This document shows positions 43,544-55,943 of a DNA stretch of 64,000 nt, piece by piece. The notes below the pieces were generated by a model, which was given only the letters and a program-made list of their open reading frames with translations, was not told where the DNA came from and did not search any database. Both the position numbers and the translations under genes were made by a program. Numbering within the stretch: the first letter of the stretch is position 1; every line of letters starts with the position of its first letter. Location of the stretch: positions 1,116,001 to 1,180,000 of the forward strand of contig OZ242263.1 of the NCBI GenBank assembly GCA_965207125.1, read 5' to 3'. The stretch comes from G965207125 sp965207125 (lineage in GTDB: Bacteria > Pseudomonadota > Alphaproteobacteria > Puniceispirillales > UBA1172).

Positions 43544-46500
43544 GTGCTGGATATTAATACATCCCCGGTCACTTTGAAGACCGTCATTAATGAAGACGGC
43601 AGTTTCACCTTCGTTATTACCCCCAGTATGGCTTTGGCCGCGCCGGAACAATTCCGATGGGAGATGTCCTCAGGACAAGGCAGCCCTCATCGCGGAGTGA
43701 TCGCCTTTAAAGCGGGTGAGTCAGGCTCACAATCAATCCCGCTGTCAATAAACCCTGATGAAGGTTATCAGTTCAGGATTTATCGGGTGTCTGATAACGA
43801 TGCAGATGACGAATTGGTGTTTCAGCAACAGAGCGAGCCCCTCCCCCTCAAGGACGCCCCGCAGCGAGCAGAGGTAGAAGGCGCGCAGGGAGCAATCACT
43901 CAAGTCAATGCTGTGCTTGTCTTAAACACGGGCGAGGAGACGGTTATCAACCAAGCAAACCTGCTGGTGAGTTCCTCAAATGAATCCGACCCGGCGCTAT
44001 TAGTATATATCATCACTGTTTTGCCGACCGAGGGCACGTTGCTGAAAGATGGCGTTGCAATCGGTGTGAGCGACACCTTCACCCAGGCGGATGTTAACAA
44101 CGGACTCATTATCTATCAACCAGAGGTTAACGCAGGTTCTGATACGTTTTCTTTCACAGCCAATGATGGGACTGTGACAACTGGGGTGGAAACCCTTCAG
44201 ATCACTCCCCGGGTGGTTGTTGATGTGCCTAACCCTGAAGAAGACAATACGATAGATCAATCCGCCGAAACAGACCCACAGCAGATAGAGGCGGCGGGTG
44301 GTGATGATACCATCACTGGCGGTGCGGGCAGTGATGCGATTGATGGCGGCGCGGGGGATGATATCATCGACGGTGGTGCTGGCAATGACACCATCACTGG
44401 CGGCGATGGCAATGACACCATCACTGGCGGCCCGGGCGATGATCAAATAGATGGCGGCGCGGGGGATGATGACATCACGCTCACCCACGCTGGTGAAACA
44501 GTGGATTTCAGCAAAAATGAAGTGGTTTACACTTTTGGCTATGACGGCGTTGGCATCGATGGCGGTGATGTGATCAAAGGGTTCAAACTCGGACAGGATA
44601 AATTGAAATTCGTTGCACGTCCTAATAGCAATATCACCAATCTGACAGAGTTTTTGAACAGTATTAAAGGCGCAGACGATACAGATTTAACCGATGATGA
44701 CGCCTTTATCGTCACCATGATGTGGAGTCTTAATGAGGCTGACGAGTTCTCTTTTGATGGTGTGTTGTTGCACTTTAAGGAAGGAACATCTTTCGGGGAC
44801 GGGCGGCTGTCTAGCCCTGTGGTACAGATCACTTTTGATGAACCGCTCGATCTTAACGGTCTGGTTAGTATTTTAGGCGGGAGCGGTAGTGTCGCTGATA
44901 ATTTTGATGGCGGTCTGACGGCATTCAAGAATCTTGCTATGGTTCTGCCGCTTCTCTTTGGCGAGGGCAACATTACTTTTGAGGCTTTAAGAGACACGAT
45001 CACTGCGAGCGGTGAGGTAACCGAAGATGATGATACTGCCAATACTGCTACAGGAACGCTCGATGATGATAATGATCCGTTAACACCGCTGCCAACCATT
45101 GAGCTTGATGGTGATGGTATTGGCACATACGGTGCGATGACTTTTGATGCGGCTGCGCGCGAATGGACCTATACGCTGGATAATACGAGGCCAGAAACCC
45201 AAGCATTGCAAGCAGGCCAGCAAGCAACTGAAACCTTCACCTTTAACGCTGGTGGCACTAGATTCGTCGTGACCATCACGGTGAACGGGGTAAATGATGT
45301 ACCGACGATAACTGCAACAAGCACTGTAGCGGTAGGCGATGGCGCCACTTCACTCCCTGATAATATCTTCGAAATCACCGACGATACACTCGACGTGGCG
45401 GCTTACACGCCAGCGAGTTTCGCCATCTCTGCTGTTGACTCCGCGCACGATGCGATCGCGAGCACGCTCGAAGTGGTCAAAGATAGCAACGGAAGATGGC
45501 AGCTTGCCCTGAAATCAGGACAAACTTTCAATCGCGCTGATGCTTCTACTTTTGCTATCACTCTCACTGTTACTGACCCTAGTGGCGAAACCTCTACGCC
45601 TGTCACTATCACGTTTAATGTCAACCCACCTCCGAACGTAGACCTAGCAAACAGTGAGGTCGACGGTGCTCTTTATGAAGGGGATCTATCGGTTGTTAAC
45701 GGTGGTCTTGACGTCAATGATGACGCCTTGCTCGCGTCCTCAAACCCGTTCACCATCTCCACTCAATCCACTTATGGCTCCGCCTCCATCAACGCTGATG
45801 GCGAGTGGGTGTACACGCTAGACAACGGAAATACCGATGTGATAACGCTCAATAGCGGTGATACTCTCACCGATACTTTTGTGGTGGATGTAAATCCCGC
45901 CTCAGGCAACCCGATAACTCAAATAATCACTATTACCATCAACGGCAAAACCAATATAGCGGGGACCCCTGGTGCAGATACGCTTGATCAAAGCGCTAGC
46001 ACTGATGATCTTATCATTCTCGGCGGTAATCAAGCAGATACCCTCATCGGCGGTAGCGGTGATGACCTGATTGTCGGCAGCTATGGTGCTGATCTGATAG
46101 ATCTGAGCGCGGGCGGTGATGATACCGTGATTGTGCGTTTTGATAGCGACGCCGCCGATGGTCAAGGGATTAACGCCCGTGATGGTGGCGATACTATTAA
46201 GGAATTCACCCGGGGTGAGGATAAGCTGATTATTGCCGATGTTAACTCAACAACAACGACCCTTGCTAATTTATTCAGCGGGCTCGGTCGTAGTAATTTT
46301 CAACTAAGCATCTCCGGTGACGATAATGGTGATAAGACTTTAAGTAACGGAGAATTAAGTGCTGGCGGGAGGTATTCTTTGGCGATAACCTTCGACACAT
46401 CAGGTACAAATGATGGAGCATTACGCGTAAACAGTAGTACCAATGATGCTGGAAAAACGCTAACGATTACCTTTGACCGTACGACCTCGGAATATCTGAA

Positions 46501-48325
46501 TAGCACTTGGGATACGCTCACTGGCGGGACGAGTTTTTCTTCATCGACTATTCTCGATGTTGCGGCGCTGGTGCAGCTGTTCGGCGGTGAGGACTTTATC
46601 ACCCTCATCGATGCTAATGACCTGCCATCAAGTTATTTTGATATCGCAATTGTCGAGATCACAGGTGAGGTCAATGGTGAGGTGGATGAAGGGGCCACAG
46701 AGGCTACCGCGGGCGCGACCGCCACGGGAGATATCGAAGTTACTGGCCCTATCGGCACAACGCCAACGATCACGCTTTCAGAGACTAATGGCACATACGG
46801 CACGATGGCGTTTGAGGCGGCGAGTGGCACCTGGACTTATACACTGGATAATTCAAGGGATGTGACACAGAATTTGGCGGCGGGGCAGACAGTAGAGGAT
46901 GAATTCATCTTTACCGCCGATAATATGGTATCCCTCACAGTAACCATCACGGTGAACGGGGCGAATGATGTACCGACGATAACTGCAACAAGCACTGTAG
47001 AGGTAGACGATGGTGCCACTTCACTCCCTGATAATATCTTCGAAATCACCGACGATACACTCGACGTGGCGGCTTACACGCCAGCGAGTTTCGCCATCTC
47101 TGCTGTTGACTCTGCGCACGATGCGATCGCGAGCACGTTCGAAGTGGTCAAAGATAGCAACGGAAGATGGCAGCTTGTCCTGAAATCAGGACAAACTTTC
47201 AATCGCGCTGATGCTTCTACTTTTGCTATCACTCTCACTGTTACTGACCCTAGTAGCGAAACCTCTGTGCCTGTCACTATCACGTTTACTGTCAACCCAG
47301 TTCTGAACAACGTTGACCTAGCAAACAGTGAGGTCGACGGTGCTCTTTATGAAGGGGATCTATCAGTTGTTAACGGTGATCTTAACGTCAATGATGACGC
47401 CTTGCTCGCGTCCTCAAACCCGTTCACCATCTCCACTCAAGCCACTTATGGCTCCGCCTCCATCAACGCTGATGGCGAGTGGGTGTACACGCTAGACAAC
47501 GGAAATGCCGATGTGACAGCGCTCAATAGCGGTGATACTCTCACCGATACTTTTGTGGTGGATATAAATCTCGCCTCAGGCAGCCCGACAACTCAAATAA
47601 TCACTATTACCATCAACGGCAAAACCAATATAGTGGGGAGCTCTGGCACAGATACGCTTGATCAAAGCGCTAGCACTGATGATCTTATCATTCTCGGCGG
47701 TCAGCAAGCAGATACCCTCATCGGCGGTAGCGGTGATGACCTGATTGTCGGCAGCTATGGTGCTGATCTGATAGATCTGAGCGCGGGCGGTGATGATACC
47801 GTGATTGTGCGTTTTAATAGCGCAGCCCCCGATGGTAATGGGATTAACGCCCGTGATGGTGGCGATACTATTAAGGAATTCACCCGGGGTGAGGATAAGC
47901 TGATTATTGCCGATGTTAACTCAACAACAACGACCCTTGCTAATTTATTCAGCGGGCTCGGTCGTAGTGATTTTCAACTAAGCATCTCCGGTGACGATAA
48001 TAGTGATAAGACTTTAAGTAACGGAGAATTAAGTGCTGGCGGGAGGTATTCTTTGGCGATAACCTTCGTAACATCAGGTACAAATGATGGAGCATTATTC
48101 GTAAACAGTAATGCCAATAATGCTGGAAAAACGCTAACGATTACCTTTGACCGTACGACCTCGGAATATCTGAATAGCACTTGGGATACGCTCACTGGCG
48201 GGACGAGTTTTTCTTCATCGACTATTCTCGATGTTGCTCAACTGATGCAGCTGTTCGGCGGTGAGGACTTTATCACCCTCATCGATGCTAATGACTTGCC
48301 ATCAAGTTATTTTGATATCGCGTAA
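43544..48325 (+). CDS. Large RTX/VCBS-repeat protein (probable type I-secreted adhesin-like)
   Basis: 1593 residues from GTG 43544. An N-terminal unique part (about 1-90) and a cadherin-like stretch are followed by calcium-binding RTX nonapeptides (GGDDTITGGAGSD, GGAGNDTITGG; about residues 252-311). Then come two VCBS/cadherin-like domains (YTLDN and VTVNGVNDVPTI-type motifs) and two more RTX-like blocks (GGSGDDLIVGSYGADLIDLS, about 825 and 1383). Residues about 577-1035 and 1134-1593 are near-identical copies. No Sec signal is present; export by a type I system via the C-terminus is expected, but no such exporter is in the window. Probably surface attached or released; exact role unknown. 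Confidence 0.85.
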   Translation: MLDINTSPVTLKTVINEDGSFTFVITPSMALAAPEQFRWEMSSGQGSPHRGVIAFKAGESGSQSIPLSINPDEGYQFRIYRVSDNDADDELVFQQQSEPLPLKDAPQRAEVEGAQGAITQVNAVLVLNTGEETVINQANLLVSSSNESDPALLVYIITVLPTEGTLLKDGVAIGVSDTFTQADVNNGLIIYQPEVNAGSDTFSFTANDGTVTTGVETLQITPRVVVDVPNPEEDNTIDQSAETDPQQIEAAGGDDTITGGAGSDAIDGGAGDDIIDGGAGNDTITGGDGNDTITGGPGDDQIDGGAGDDDITLTHAGETVDFSKNEVVYTFGYDGVGIDGGDVIKGFKLGQDKLKFVARPNSNITNLTEFLNSIKGADDTDLTDDDAFIVTMMWSLNEADEFSFDGVLLHFKEGTSFGDGRLSSPVVQITFDEPLDLNGLVSILGGSGSVADNFDGGLTAFKNLAMVLPLLFGEGNITFEALRDTITASGEVTEDDDTANTATGTLDDDNDPLTPLPTIELDGDGIGTYGAMTFDAAAREWTYTLDNTRPETQALQAGQQATETFTFNAGGTRFVVTITVNGVNDVPTITATSTVAVGDGATSLPDNIFEITDDTLDVAAYTPASFAISAVDSAHDAIASTLEVVKDSNGRWQLALKSGQTFNRADASTFAITLTVTDPSGETSTPVTITFNVNPPPNVDLANSEVDGALYEGDLSVVNGGLDVNDDALLASSNPFTISTQSTYGSASINADGEWVYTLDNGNTDVITLNSGDTLTDTFVVDVNPASGNPITQIITITINGKTNIAGTPGADTLDQSASTDDLIILGGNQADTLIGGSGDDLIVGSYGADLIDLSAGGDDTVIVRFDSDAADGQGINARDGGDTIKEFTRGEDKLIIADVNSTTTTLANLFSGLGRSNFQLSISGDDNGDKTLSNGELSAGGRYSLAITFDTSGTNDGALRVNSSTNDAGKTLTITFDRTTSEYLNSTWDTLTGGTSFSSSTILDVAALVQLFGGEDFITLIDANDLPSSYFDIAIVEITGEVNGEVDEGATEATAGATATGDIEVTGPIGTTPTITLSETNGTYGTMAFEAASGTWTYTLDNSRDVTQNLAAGQTVEDEFIFTADNMVSLTVTITVNGANDVPTITATSTVEVDDGATSLPDNIFEITDDTLDVAAYTPASFAISAVDSAHDAIASTFEVVKDSNGRWQLVLKSGQTFNRADASTFAITLTVTDPSSETSVPVTITFTVNPVLNNVDLANSEVDGALYEGDLSVVNGDLNVNDDALLASSNPFTISTQATYGSASINADGEWVYTLDNGNADVTALNSGDTLTDTFVVDINLASGSPTTQIITITINGKTNIVGSSGTDTLDQSASTDDLIILGGQQADTLIGGSGDDLIVGSYGADLIDLSAGGDDTVIVRFNSAAPDGNGINARDGGDTIKEFTRGEDKLIIADVNSTTTTLANLFSGLGRSDFQLSISGDDNSDKTLSNGELSAGGRYSLAITFVTSGTNDGALFVNSNANNAGKTLTITFDRTTSEYLNSTWDTLTGGTSFSSSTILDVAQLMQLFGGEDFITLIDANDLPSSYFDIA
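45273..46647 (+). repeat. Internal 1.4 kb duplication of the RTX/VCBS gene, first unit
   Basis: Nearly identical to 46944-48321, with an offset of 1671 bases that becomes 1674 after one inserted codon (NPPPNVDL against NPVLNNVDL). The unit contains a cadherin-like, a VCBS-like and an RTX-like section. Most differences are single substitutions, which suggests a recent duplication within the gene. Confidence 0.9.
46944..48321 (+). repeat. Internal 1.4 kb duplication of the RTX/VCBS gene, second unit
   Basis: Second copy of the unit. It ends at the same point (SSYFDIA) where the first unit runs on into a VCBS linker; here a stop codon follows at once. The C-terminal end of the protein is therefore the end of the repeat unit itself. 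Confidence 0.9.
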
Positions 48326-48367
48326 GAACACATAAAGATCAACGGCGCATGACGGCGGCGGACAAGA

Positions 48368-48761
48368 TTCAAAATACGCCAATCCAAGACGTCTTAAATC
48401 TCCAAATCCCGCAGTGCACATCCCCTCCCTTTCATGCTTGTGTCACCAAGCACGGTATATCTACTCTTTCCCGTTTTCTCCAAGACGGGGGCTTGTGGTT
48501 GATCAATCCTAGACCTATCACGCGATGACTACCAGTTACGCCTAAACCATGCTAAATGCTGATGGCTTCTACACTGGGACACCTGGCGGTATTTGGGACG
48601 CCGGATCATACACTGCTATACGCACCTTCCGGGAGTAAAACGGCCATTGGGCGTTGCACCATGTCATAAAATTACTTATATTTTTGACAGGAGGCCCATC
48701 GTGCAACACCTGACTAATCAGATCATGGCCCATGCCGAATAGCTCCCAGAAGGAGCACCGC
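48368..48761. repeat. 394-bp direct repeat, right copy
   Basis: Right-hand partner of 42977-43370, same orientation, 43 bases after the stop of the RTX/VCBS gene. The gap 48326-48849 holds this repeat and no gene I can support. Confidence 0.85.
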
Positions 48762-48849
48762 ACATGGCTAATCCCTTTCTGTCCCTGTCGGTGAGGGTCG
48801 TCGAGATGTGCTGGGCGTGACGGCCGATCGTTTAAGATGGATATTTTGT

Positions 48850-49230
48850 TCAGAGTAGTTTGGCTGGTGTGTATAACACGAAAGAACCGTAATTGGATTG
48901 CACTCTGATTTTCGCAACAGTTACTCTGCTACCCTCAAAGAATACAGATCCCGCATCTCTGCTAATCATTGAGTATTCAAGTCCACTAATCGAGGAACAT
49001 TTTCCTTGCGAAAACATAAGACTGTCCGCTGTCGAAGCATCATTACTTTCAGCAGCTCTTATGAACCTCTGAAGATCTGATGTTGTAAGGCAACCCACAG
49101 CAACACTTGACCTAACAGAGGCGGCATTAGCGGATTTAACAGGTTCACGAGATATGCTACTATCATCGTCTGGAAGCAACACTCCAATTACTAAAAGAAT
49201 ACCTAAACCAATCATGATTTTCTTGAACAT
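48850..49230 (-). CDS. Hypothetical protein with N-terminal membrane anchor
   Basis: 126 residues from ATG 49230, which follows an excellent ribosome-binding site (GGAGGGA); the frame reaches further upstream to 49278 without such a site. One hydrophobic segment (KKIMIGLGILLVIGVLLP, residues 3-20) anchors or exports the protein, followed by an Asp/Ser linker and a small domain with two cysteines (VGCLTTSDLQRFIRAAES, SQGKCSSISGLE). Not recognised. The two Cys could form a disulphide in the periplasm. It ends the accessory region next to the rRNA genes. Confidence 0.65.
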   Translation of the reverse strand: MFKKIMIGLGILLVIGVLLPDDDSSISREPVKSANAASVRSSVAVGCLTTSDLQRFIRAAESNDASTADSLMFSQGKCSSISGLEYSMISRDAGSVFFEGSRVTVAKIRVQSNYGSFVLYTPAKLL

Positions 49231-49323
49231 AGTCTCCCTCCTGAAATATGCTACCAAAAATAGTAGCGCATTTTTCAAGGAGATAGAATTGTTTTTTCTG
49301 GCGAGATTCTTGTTTGATGTGGG

Positions 49324-49363
49324 CGTCCCGATTAAATACTTTCAGCGGTTTCCCTTCCACCCT
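49324..49363 (-). repeat. Short relic resembling the 3' end of 23S rRNA
   Basis: Compared with the 23S gene segment 50163-50203 in the same orientation, about 35 of 41 aligned positions agree with one gap, including CTTTCAGCGGTT. The stretch lies downstream of the rRNA-tRNA unit. It may be a leftover of a duplicated or deleted rRNA copy. The remaining bases of 49231-49499 show nothing else. Confidence 0.4.
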
Positions 49364-49499
49364 CTATCAACAACTACCATTGCAATCAAAATTTAAACTA
49401 CTGCGTTATCTAAGAATGGGGATCAAGATATTGCCATTTTCCGCCATCGGTTTGTTGAGGCAGTATTAACAGGATTTTTCCAGTTGTGTGCCCCAGAAT

Positions 49500-49532
49500 C
49501 AAAAAACCCGTAACCGGTTAAGGCCACGGGTT
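49500..49532 (-). terminator. Terminator of the 23S-5S-tRNA transcript
   Basis: Read on the minus strand: stem ACCCGT, 14-base loop, ACGGGT, then six T. It lies 4 bases after the CCA end of the tRNA-fMet gene and so closes the rRNA-tRNA transcript. Confidence 0.75.
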
Positions 49533-49536
49533 GATT

Positions 49537-49613
<77 letters not shown>

Positions 49614-49844
49614 TCAAAGATTTTTAATAATAAAAGCTAATTAAGTGATATCCCGTGAAAACGATTGGCCAGATCAATCCTAAACCCTCTTACCGCTGAT
49701 CGCGTTCCTGCGCTATATCCGCAGAGCAACAACCGAGAGTTTTGGTCAATAATATTTGGTAAAATATCGTTTCGCATAAGAATCCCCAAAACCACAGCAA
49801 CGCCGCAGCTTTGACAAAGGTAAGTTATGCCATGCGAGTGGAAA

Positions 49845-49960
49845 GTCTGGCGACGACCTACTCTCCCACACCTTAAGATGCAGTACCATCGGCGCTAACA
49901 GTTTTCACGGTCGAGTTCGGGATGGAATCGGGTGGAGCGCTGTTGCTATAACCACCAGAC
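49845..49960 (-). rRNA. rrf: 5S rRNA
   Basis: About 116 bases; the ends GTCTGGTGGTT and CGTCGCCAGAC pair, and the conserved core CCCGAACTCG and the loop GGGAGAGTAGG are visible on the minus strand. It lies about 80 bases after the 23S gene and 230 bases before tRNA-fMet; that last spacer shows no gene. Confidence 0.95.
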
Positions 49961-50023
49961 CGTCCTCTCGCACGGCATTTTCATAGACATCTCAACATAA
50001 CACTGGGTTTAATGATTACAGTA

Positions 50024-50043
50024 TCTGTTTTTCGTACACGGCC
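50024..50043 (-). other. 23S processing stem, 3' arm
   Basis: Complementary, at about 18 of 20 positions, to 52973-52992 just before the 5' end of the 23S gene (share GTTTTTCGT/ACGAAAAAC). The pair would form the long RNase III stem that frees pre-23S, and it fixes the mature ends near 50044 and 52972. Confidence 0.7.
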
Positions 50044-52972
<2,929 letters not shown>

Positions 52973-52992
52973 GTCCGTGCACGAAAAACAGA
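52973..52992 (-). other. 23S processing stem, 5' arm
   Basis: Partner of 50024-50043. It directly precedes the mature 23S 5' end in the transcript. Confidence 0.7.
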
Positions 52993-53191
52993 CACCGCGT
53001 AAAGCGGCCTTTGCTTTCATGCAGAATCGCAAGCATTATTGTGAGGATCATCTCGCCCAGTGCGTCTTGAGAACACACTCGGTCTGATAACCCCACGGTT
53101 ATATTGGGATGTCTATTCACTTACCTGTCAAAAAGCCGCCCCCGAACGCATAAAGCGTTTTAAACACCAAGTGTTTCGGAGACAAGACGCC

Positions 53192-53219
53192 AAACTAGCG
53201 ATTTTCACCTCCCTGTCAA
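53192..53219 (-). promoter_or_regulatory. Candidate promoter of the 23S-5S-fMet unit
   Basis: On the minus strand a perfect TTGACA (53219-53214) is followed after 16 bases by TAGTTT (53197-53192), about 220 bases before the 23S 5' end. A second TTGACA lies at 53131-53126 with a less well spaced AT-rich -10 region. Two tandem TTGACA elements suit an rRNA promoter region and suggest independent transcription without 16S. The rest of 52993-53431 shows no tRNA and no convincing gene. Confidence 0.5.
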
Positions 53220-53431
53220 GGGAAAAACAACAATTTCTCGATGGCTATTTTCAATACGTGATTAAGACGGTGAAAAGGCAGCTATCTACCCTTGGTCGTA
53301 CAACTCTAAAGAATATGAAAAGAAAGAGAATAATCCCACTGAGGAGAAAATCACACGCCCGATCTCTGTTTTAATCAAAAGCAAAAGATACCTGGTGAAT
53401 ACACACAATGGCCAAGAAAAACGCAAATTCA

Positions 53432-54544
53432 CTATCCAAACTCGAGTCGAATAGAGTTGGTGTGCTGCCCTAATCCAGGCACTGGCTTTGGCGTGAATTC
53501 AGCGTTGCGTCCTGCTGGACGCGGCATCATAGCTGTTTGGCCGCCGGGCAGTGTCACTTCGGTGCGTCGCAACGCCGGATGGACTGACAGTCCAACAAGG
53601 TCTGTAAATCTGCCGAAGGCGACCGCTGCCTTTTTCAAGCGTGAAATGGCCTCATCCACAGATAATTTTGCAAATATTGGCTCTGCCACCACATCTAATT
53701 GTTCGCGGTTAGCAACGCGGTCTGCATTCGTTGAAAATTCTGATGCTGTGCTTAAATGAGGTCGGCAAAGAACCGTTTCACAAAACCTCGAAAATTCTGC
53801 ATTAGTTTGTACAGCGATCATGACTGATCCATCGGTGCAGGCGAATGGCCGATAAGGATAAACAGAGGCGTGTGAGAGTCCAAAACGGCCGGTTATTTTG
53901 CCTGTATGCTCATAGTGTAAAAGCGGCACCGCCATCCAATCCGCCATTCCATCGAACATAGAGATTTCTATTGCCTGACCTTTACCTGTCTTGGCCCGTT
54001 GGATAAGACCTTCCAAGATTGCGGCATAGGCATTTATACCGGTTGAGATGTCAGCAACAGAAACACCAATTTTGGCGGGCGTCTCGGGGGTGCCGGTTAC
54101 AGAACATACTCCGCTTTCGGCCTGCACAAGCAGATCATAGGCCCGCATATCGGCGTAGGACGTATCTTGTCCATAGCCTAGAATCGATGCTGAAATCAGC
54201 TGTGGAAAGTCGCTGGCGATGGTTTTCGCACCAAGCCCCATACGATCCATCGCGCCAGGAATGAGGTTTTGCACCAACACGTCTGCTTGTCCAAGCATCC
54301 GCCGCACTATCCTCATATCATCGGCATCCTTGATGTCTAATACTGCGCTTTCCTTACCTCGGTTGAGCCACGCAAAATACGCTGATGTCCCTTTCACAGC
54401 ACTGTCGTAGTTGCGGGCTGTCTCGCCTTCTGGCCGCTCAATCTTAATCACGCGCGCCCCTGCATCTGCTAGCCGCACGGTGCACATTGGGGCGGCCACC
54501 GCCTGTTCGATAGCAACAACCAAAAGCCCATCCAGCGCGCCCAT
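53432..54544 (-). CDS. CaiB/BaiF-family CoA transferase
   Basis: 370 residues, class III CoA transferase. N-terminus LDGLLVVAIEQAVAAPMCTVRLADAGARVIKIE shows the family start, with the catalytic Asp in GVSVADISTGINAYAAILEGL near residue 165 and HPALRRTEVTLPGG near the end. It moves CoA between carboxylic acids. Its ATG overlaps the acyl-CoA dehydrogenase stop by one base (TGATG). Last gene of the TRAP - formamidase-like - dehydrogenase - transferase unit, so it probably activates the acid derived from the imported compound. Confidence 0.92.
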   Translation of the reverse strand: MGALDGLLVVAIEQAVAAPMCTVRLADAGARVIKIERPEGETARNYDSAVKGTSAYFAWLNRGKESAVLDIKDADDMRIVRRMLGQADVLVQNLIPGAMDRMGLGAKTIASDFPQLISASILGYGQDTSYADMRAYDLLVQAESGVCSVTGTPETPAKIGVSVADISTGINAYAAILEGLIQRAKTGKGQAIEISMFDGMADWMAVPLLHYEHTGKITGRFGLSHASVYPYRPFACTDGSVMIAVQTNAEFSRFCETVLCRPHLSTASEFSTNADRVANREQLDVVAEPIFAKLSVDEAISRLKKAAVAFGRFTDLVGLSVHPALRRTEVTLPGGQTAMMPRPAGRNAEFTPKPVPGLGQHTNSIRLEFG

Positions 54545-55707
54545 CAGTAGGACCGCGGCAATCCGAGAATATGCTCGGATAGATATGAGAGAATCATGTT
54601 GGTAGAAATCGGTGCGACTTGATAAAGACGTGTTTCACGAAATTTTCGTTCCACATCATATTCTTCAGCAAAGCCAAAACCACCATGGGTTTGAACCGCA
54701 GCATTCGCGGCCTCATTAGATGCATCTGCCGCCAACATTTTGGCCATATTGGCCTCCGCACCGGGATTTTCACCAGCCTCATAAAGGCGTAGTGCCTCAC
54801 GCACCATCAATTCCGCCGCCCGCATATTGGCGTAGGCCTTGGCTATAGGGAATTGAATGCCTTGGTTTTGGCCAATAGCACGCCCAAATACGCTGCGATC
54901 TTTTGCATAGCCGACCGCTTTGTCGATAAACCATTTGGCATCACCTATACATTCAGATGCAATAAGAATACGCTCTGAATTCATGCCGGACAGAATGTAG
55001 CGAAAGCCTTGGCCCTCCTCGCCGATCAGATTCGCCGCTGGCACACGGAGGTTATCGAAAAATACCTCGGTCGTCGCATGGTTCATCATTGTGCGAATCG
55101 GGCGAATCGTCATTCTGCTGCCCACGGCCTCGCGCATATCAACCAGCAATACAGACAGGCCTTGTGTCTTTTTCATCCCCTCAGTCAACGGGGTCGTGCG
55201 GGCCAGCAGGATCATAAGATCGGAATATTCGGCCCGGCTAGTCCATATCTTTTGGCCGTTGATCACATAAGTGTCCCCGTCCAACTTCGCAGTCGTTTTG
55301 AGCGCGCCAGTGTCTGTCCCCGACGTTGGCTCGGTCACGCCAAAGGCTTGCAAGCGCAGCGATCCATCCGCGATGCTCGGAAGATACTGTTCTTTTTGCA
55401 CCTCTGATCCATGCCGCAAAAGCGTTCCCATAGTGTACATCTGTGCATGGCAAGCGCCGGCATTACCGCCAGATTTGTGTATTTCTTCGAGAATTGCTGC
55501 ACCGGCTGATAGCGGCAAGCCGGCACCGCCATATTCCTCTGGAATCAACGCGGCCAACCATCCAGCTTGGGTTAACTCTCTCACGAAATCTATTGGATAG
55601 GCCATTTCACGATCAAGCCGACGCCAGTATTCGCCCGGAAATTTGGCACATAGCTTTGCCACTGCTTCGCGGATATCATTATAGGTTTCAGCTGAATCAG
55701 ACATCAT
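54544..55707 (-). CDS. Acyl-CoA dehydrogenase family protein
   Basis: 387 residues. Flavin-binding segments LQAFGVTEPTSGTDTGALKT (near 130) and VINGQKIWTSRAEYSDLMIL (near 160), and the C-terminal VQTHGGFGFAEEYDVERKFRETRLYQVAP. In the place of the IYEGT catalytic-Glu motif it reads RLYQVAPIS, as in relatives clustered with CaiB-type transferases; the base residue may therefore sit elsewhere. It oxidises an acyl-CoA, electrons going to ETF. Coupled to the CoA transferase downstream; 236 bases separate it from the formamidase-like gene. Confidence 0.92.
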   Translation of the reverse strand: MMSDSAETYNDIREAVAKLCAKFPGEYWRRLDREMAYPIDFVRELTQAGWLAALIPEEYGGAGLPLSAGAAILEEIHKSGGNAGACHAQMYTMGTLLRHGSEVQKEQYLPSIADGSLRLQAFGVTEPTSGTDTGALKTTAKLDGDTYVINGQKIWTSRAEYSDLMILLARTTPLTEGMKKTQGLSVLLVDMREAVGSRMTIRPIRTMMNHATTEVFFDNLRVPAANLIGEEGQGFRYILSGMNSERILIASECIGDAKWFIDKAVGYAKDRSVFGRAIGQNQGIQFPIAKAYANMRAAELMVREALRLYEAGENPGAEANMAKMLAADASNEAANAAVQTHGGFGFAEEYDVERKFRETRLYQVAPISTNMILSYLSEHILGLPRSY

Positions 55708-55943
55708 CTTAGCGTCTCTTTGTATTTTTTTCCTTTTAAGGCATAGCCGTCCAATGCCTTAATGAAAAGACTTTTAGATCAGTTATGCCAAAACATTATA
55801 TCACGCTAGGTAGCAATTTTTGCAGGCTAATCTCCCCTTTCAACCAAGGGCCGTGTGGAAACTCCAATATGCGCACCCCTATAGCATTGACCTCTTTTGG
55901 TACGAGCACACGCGATAAAAACCAGATGTTTTGTCGTTGACGG

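Noticed and set aside
44281..44480. Short tandem repeats that could suggest a CRISPR-like or satellite array
   Set aside because: They are in frame and translate to RTX nonapeptides within the large gene; there are no spacers.
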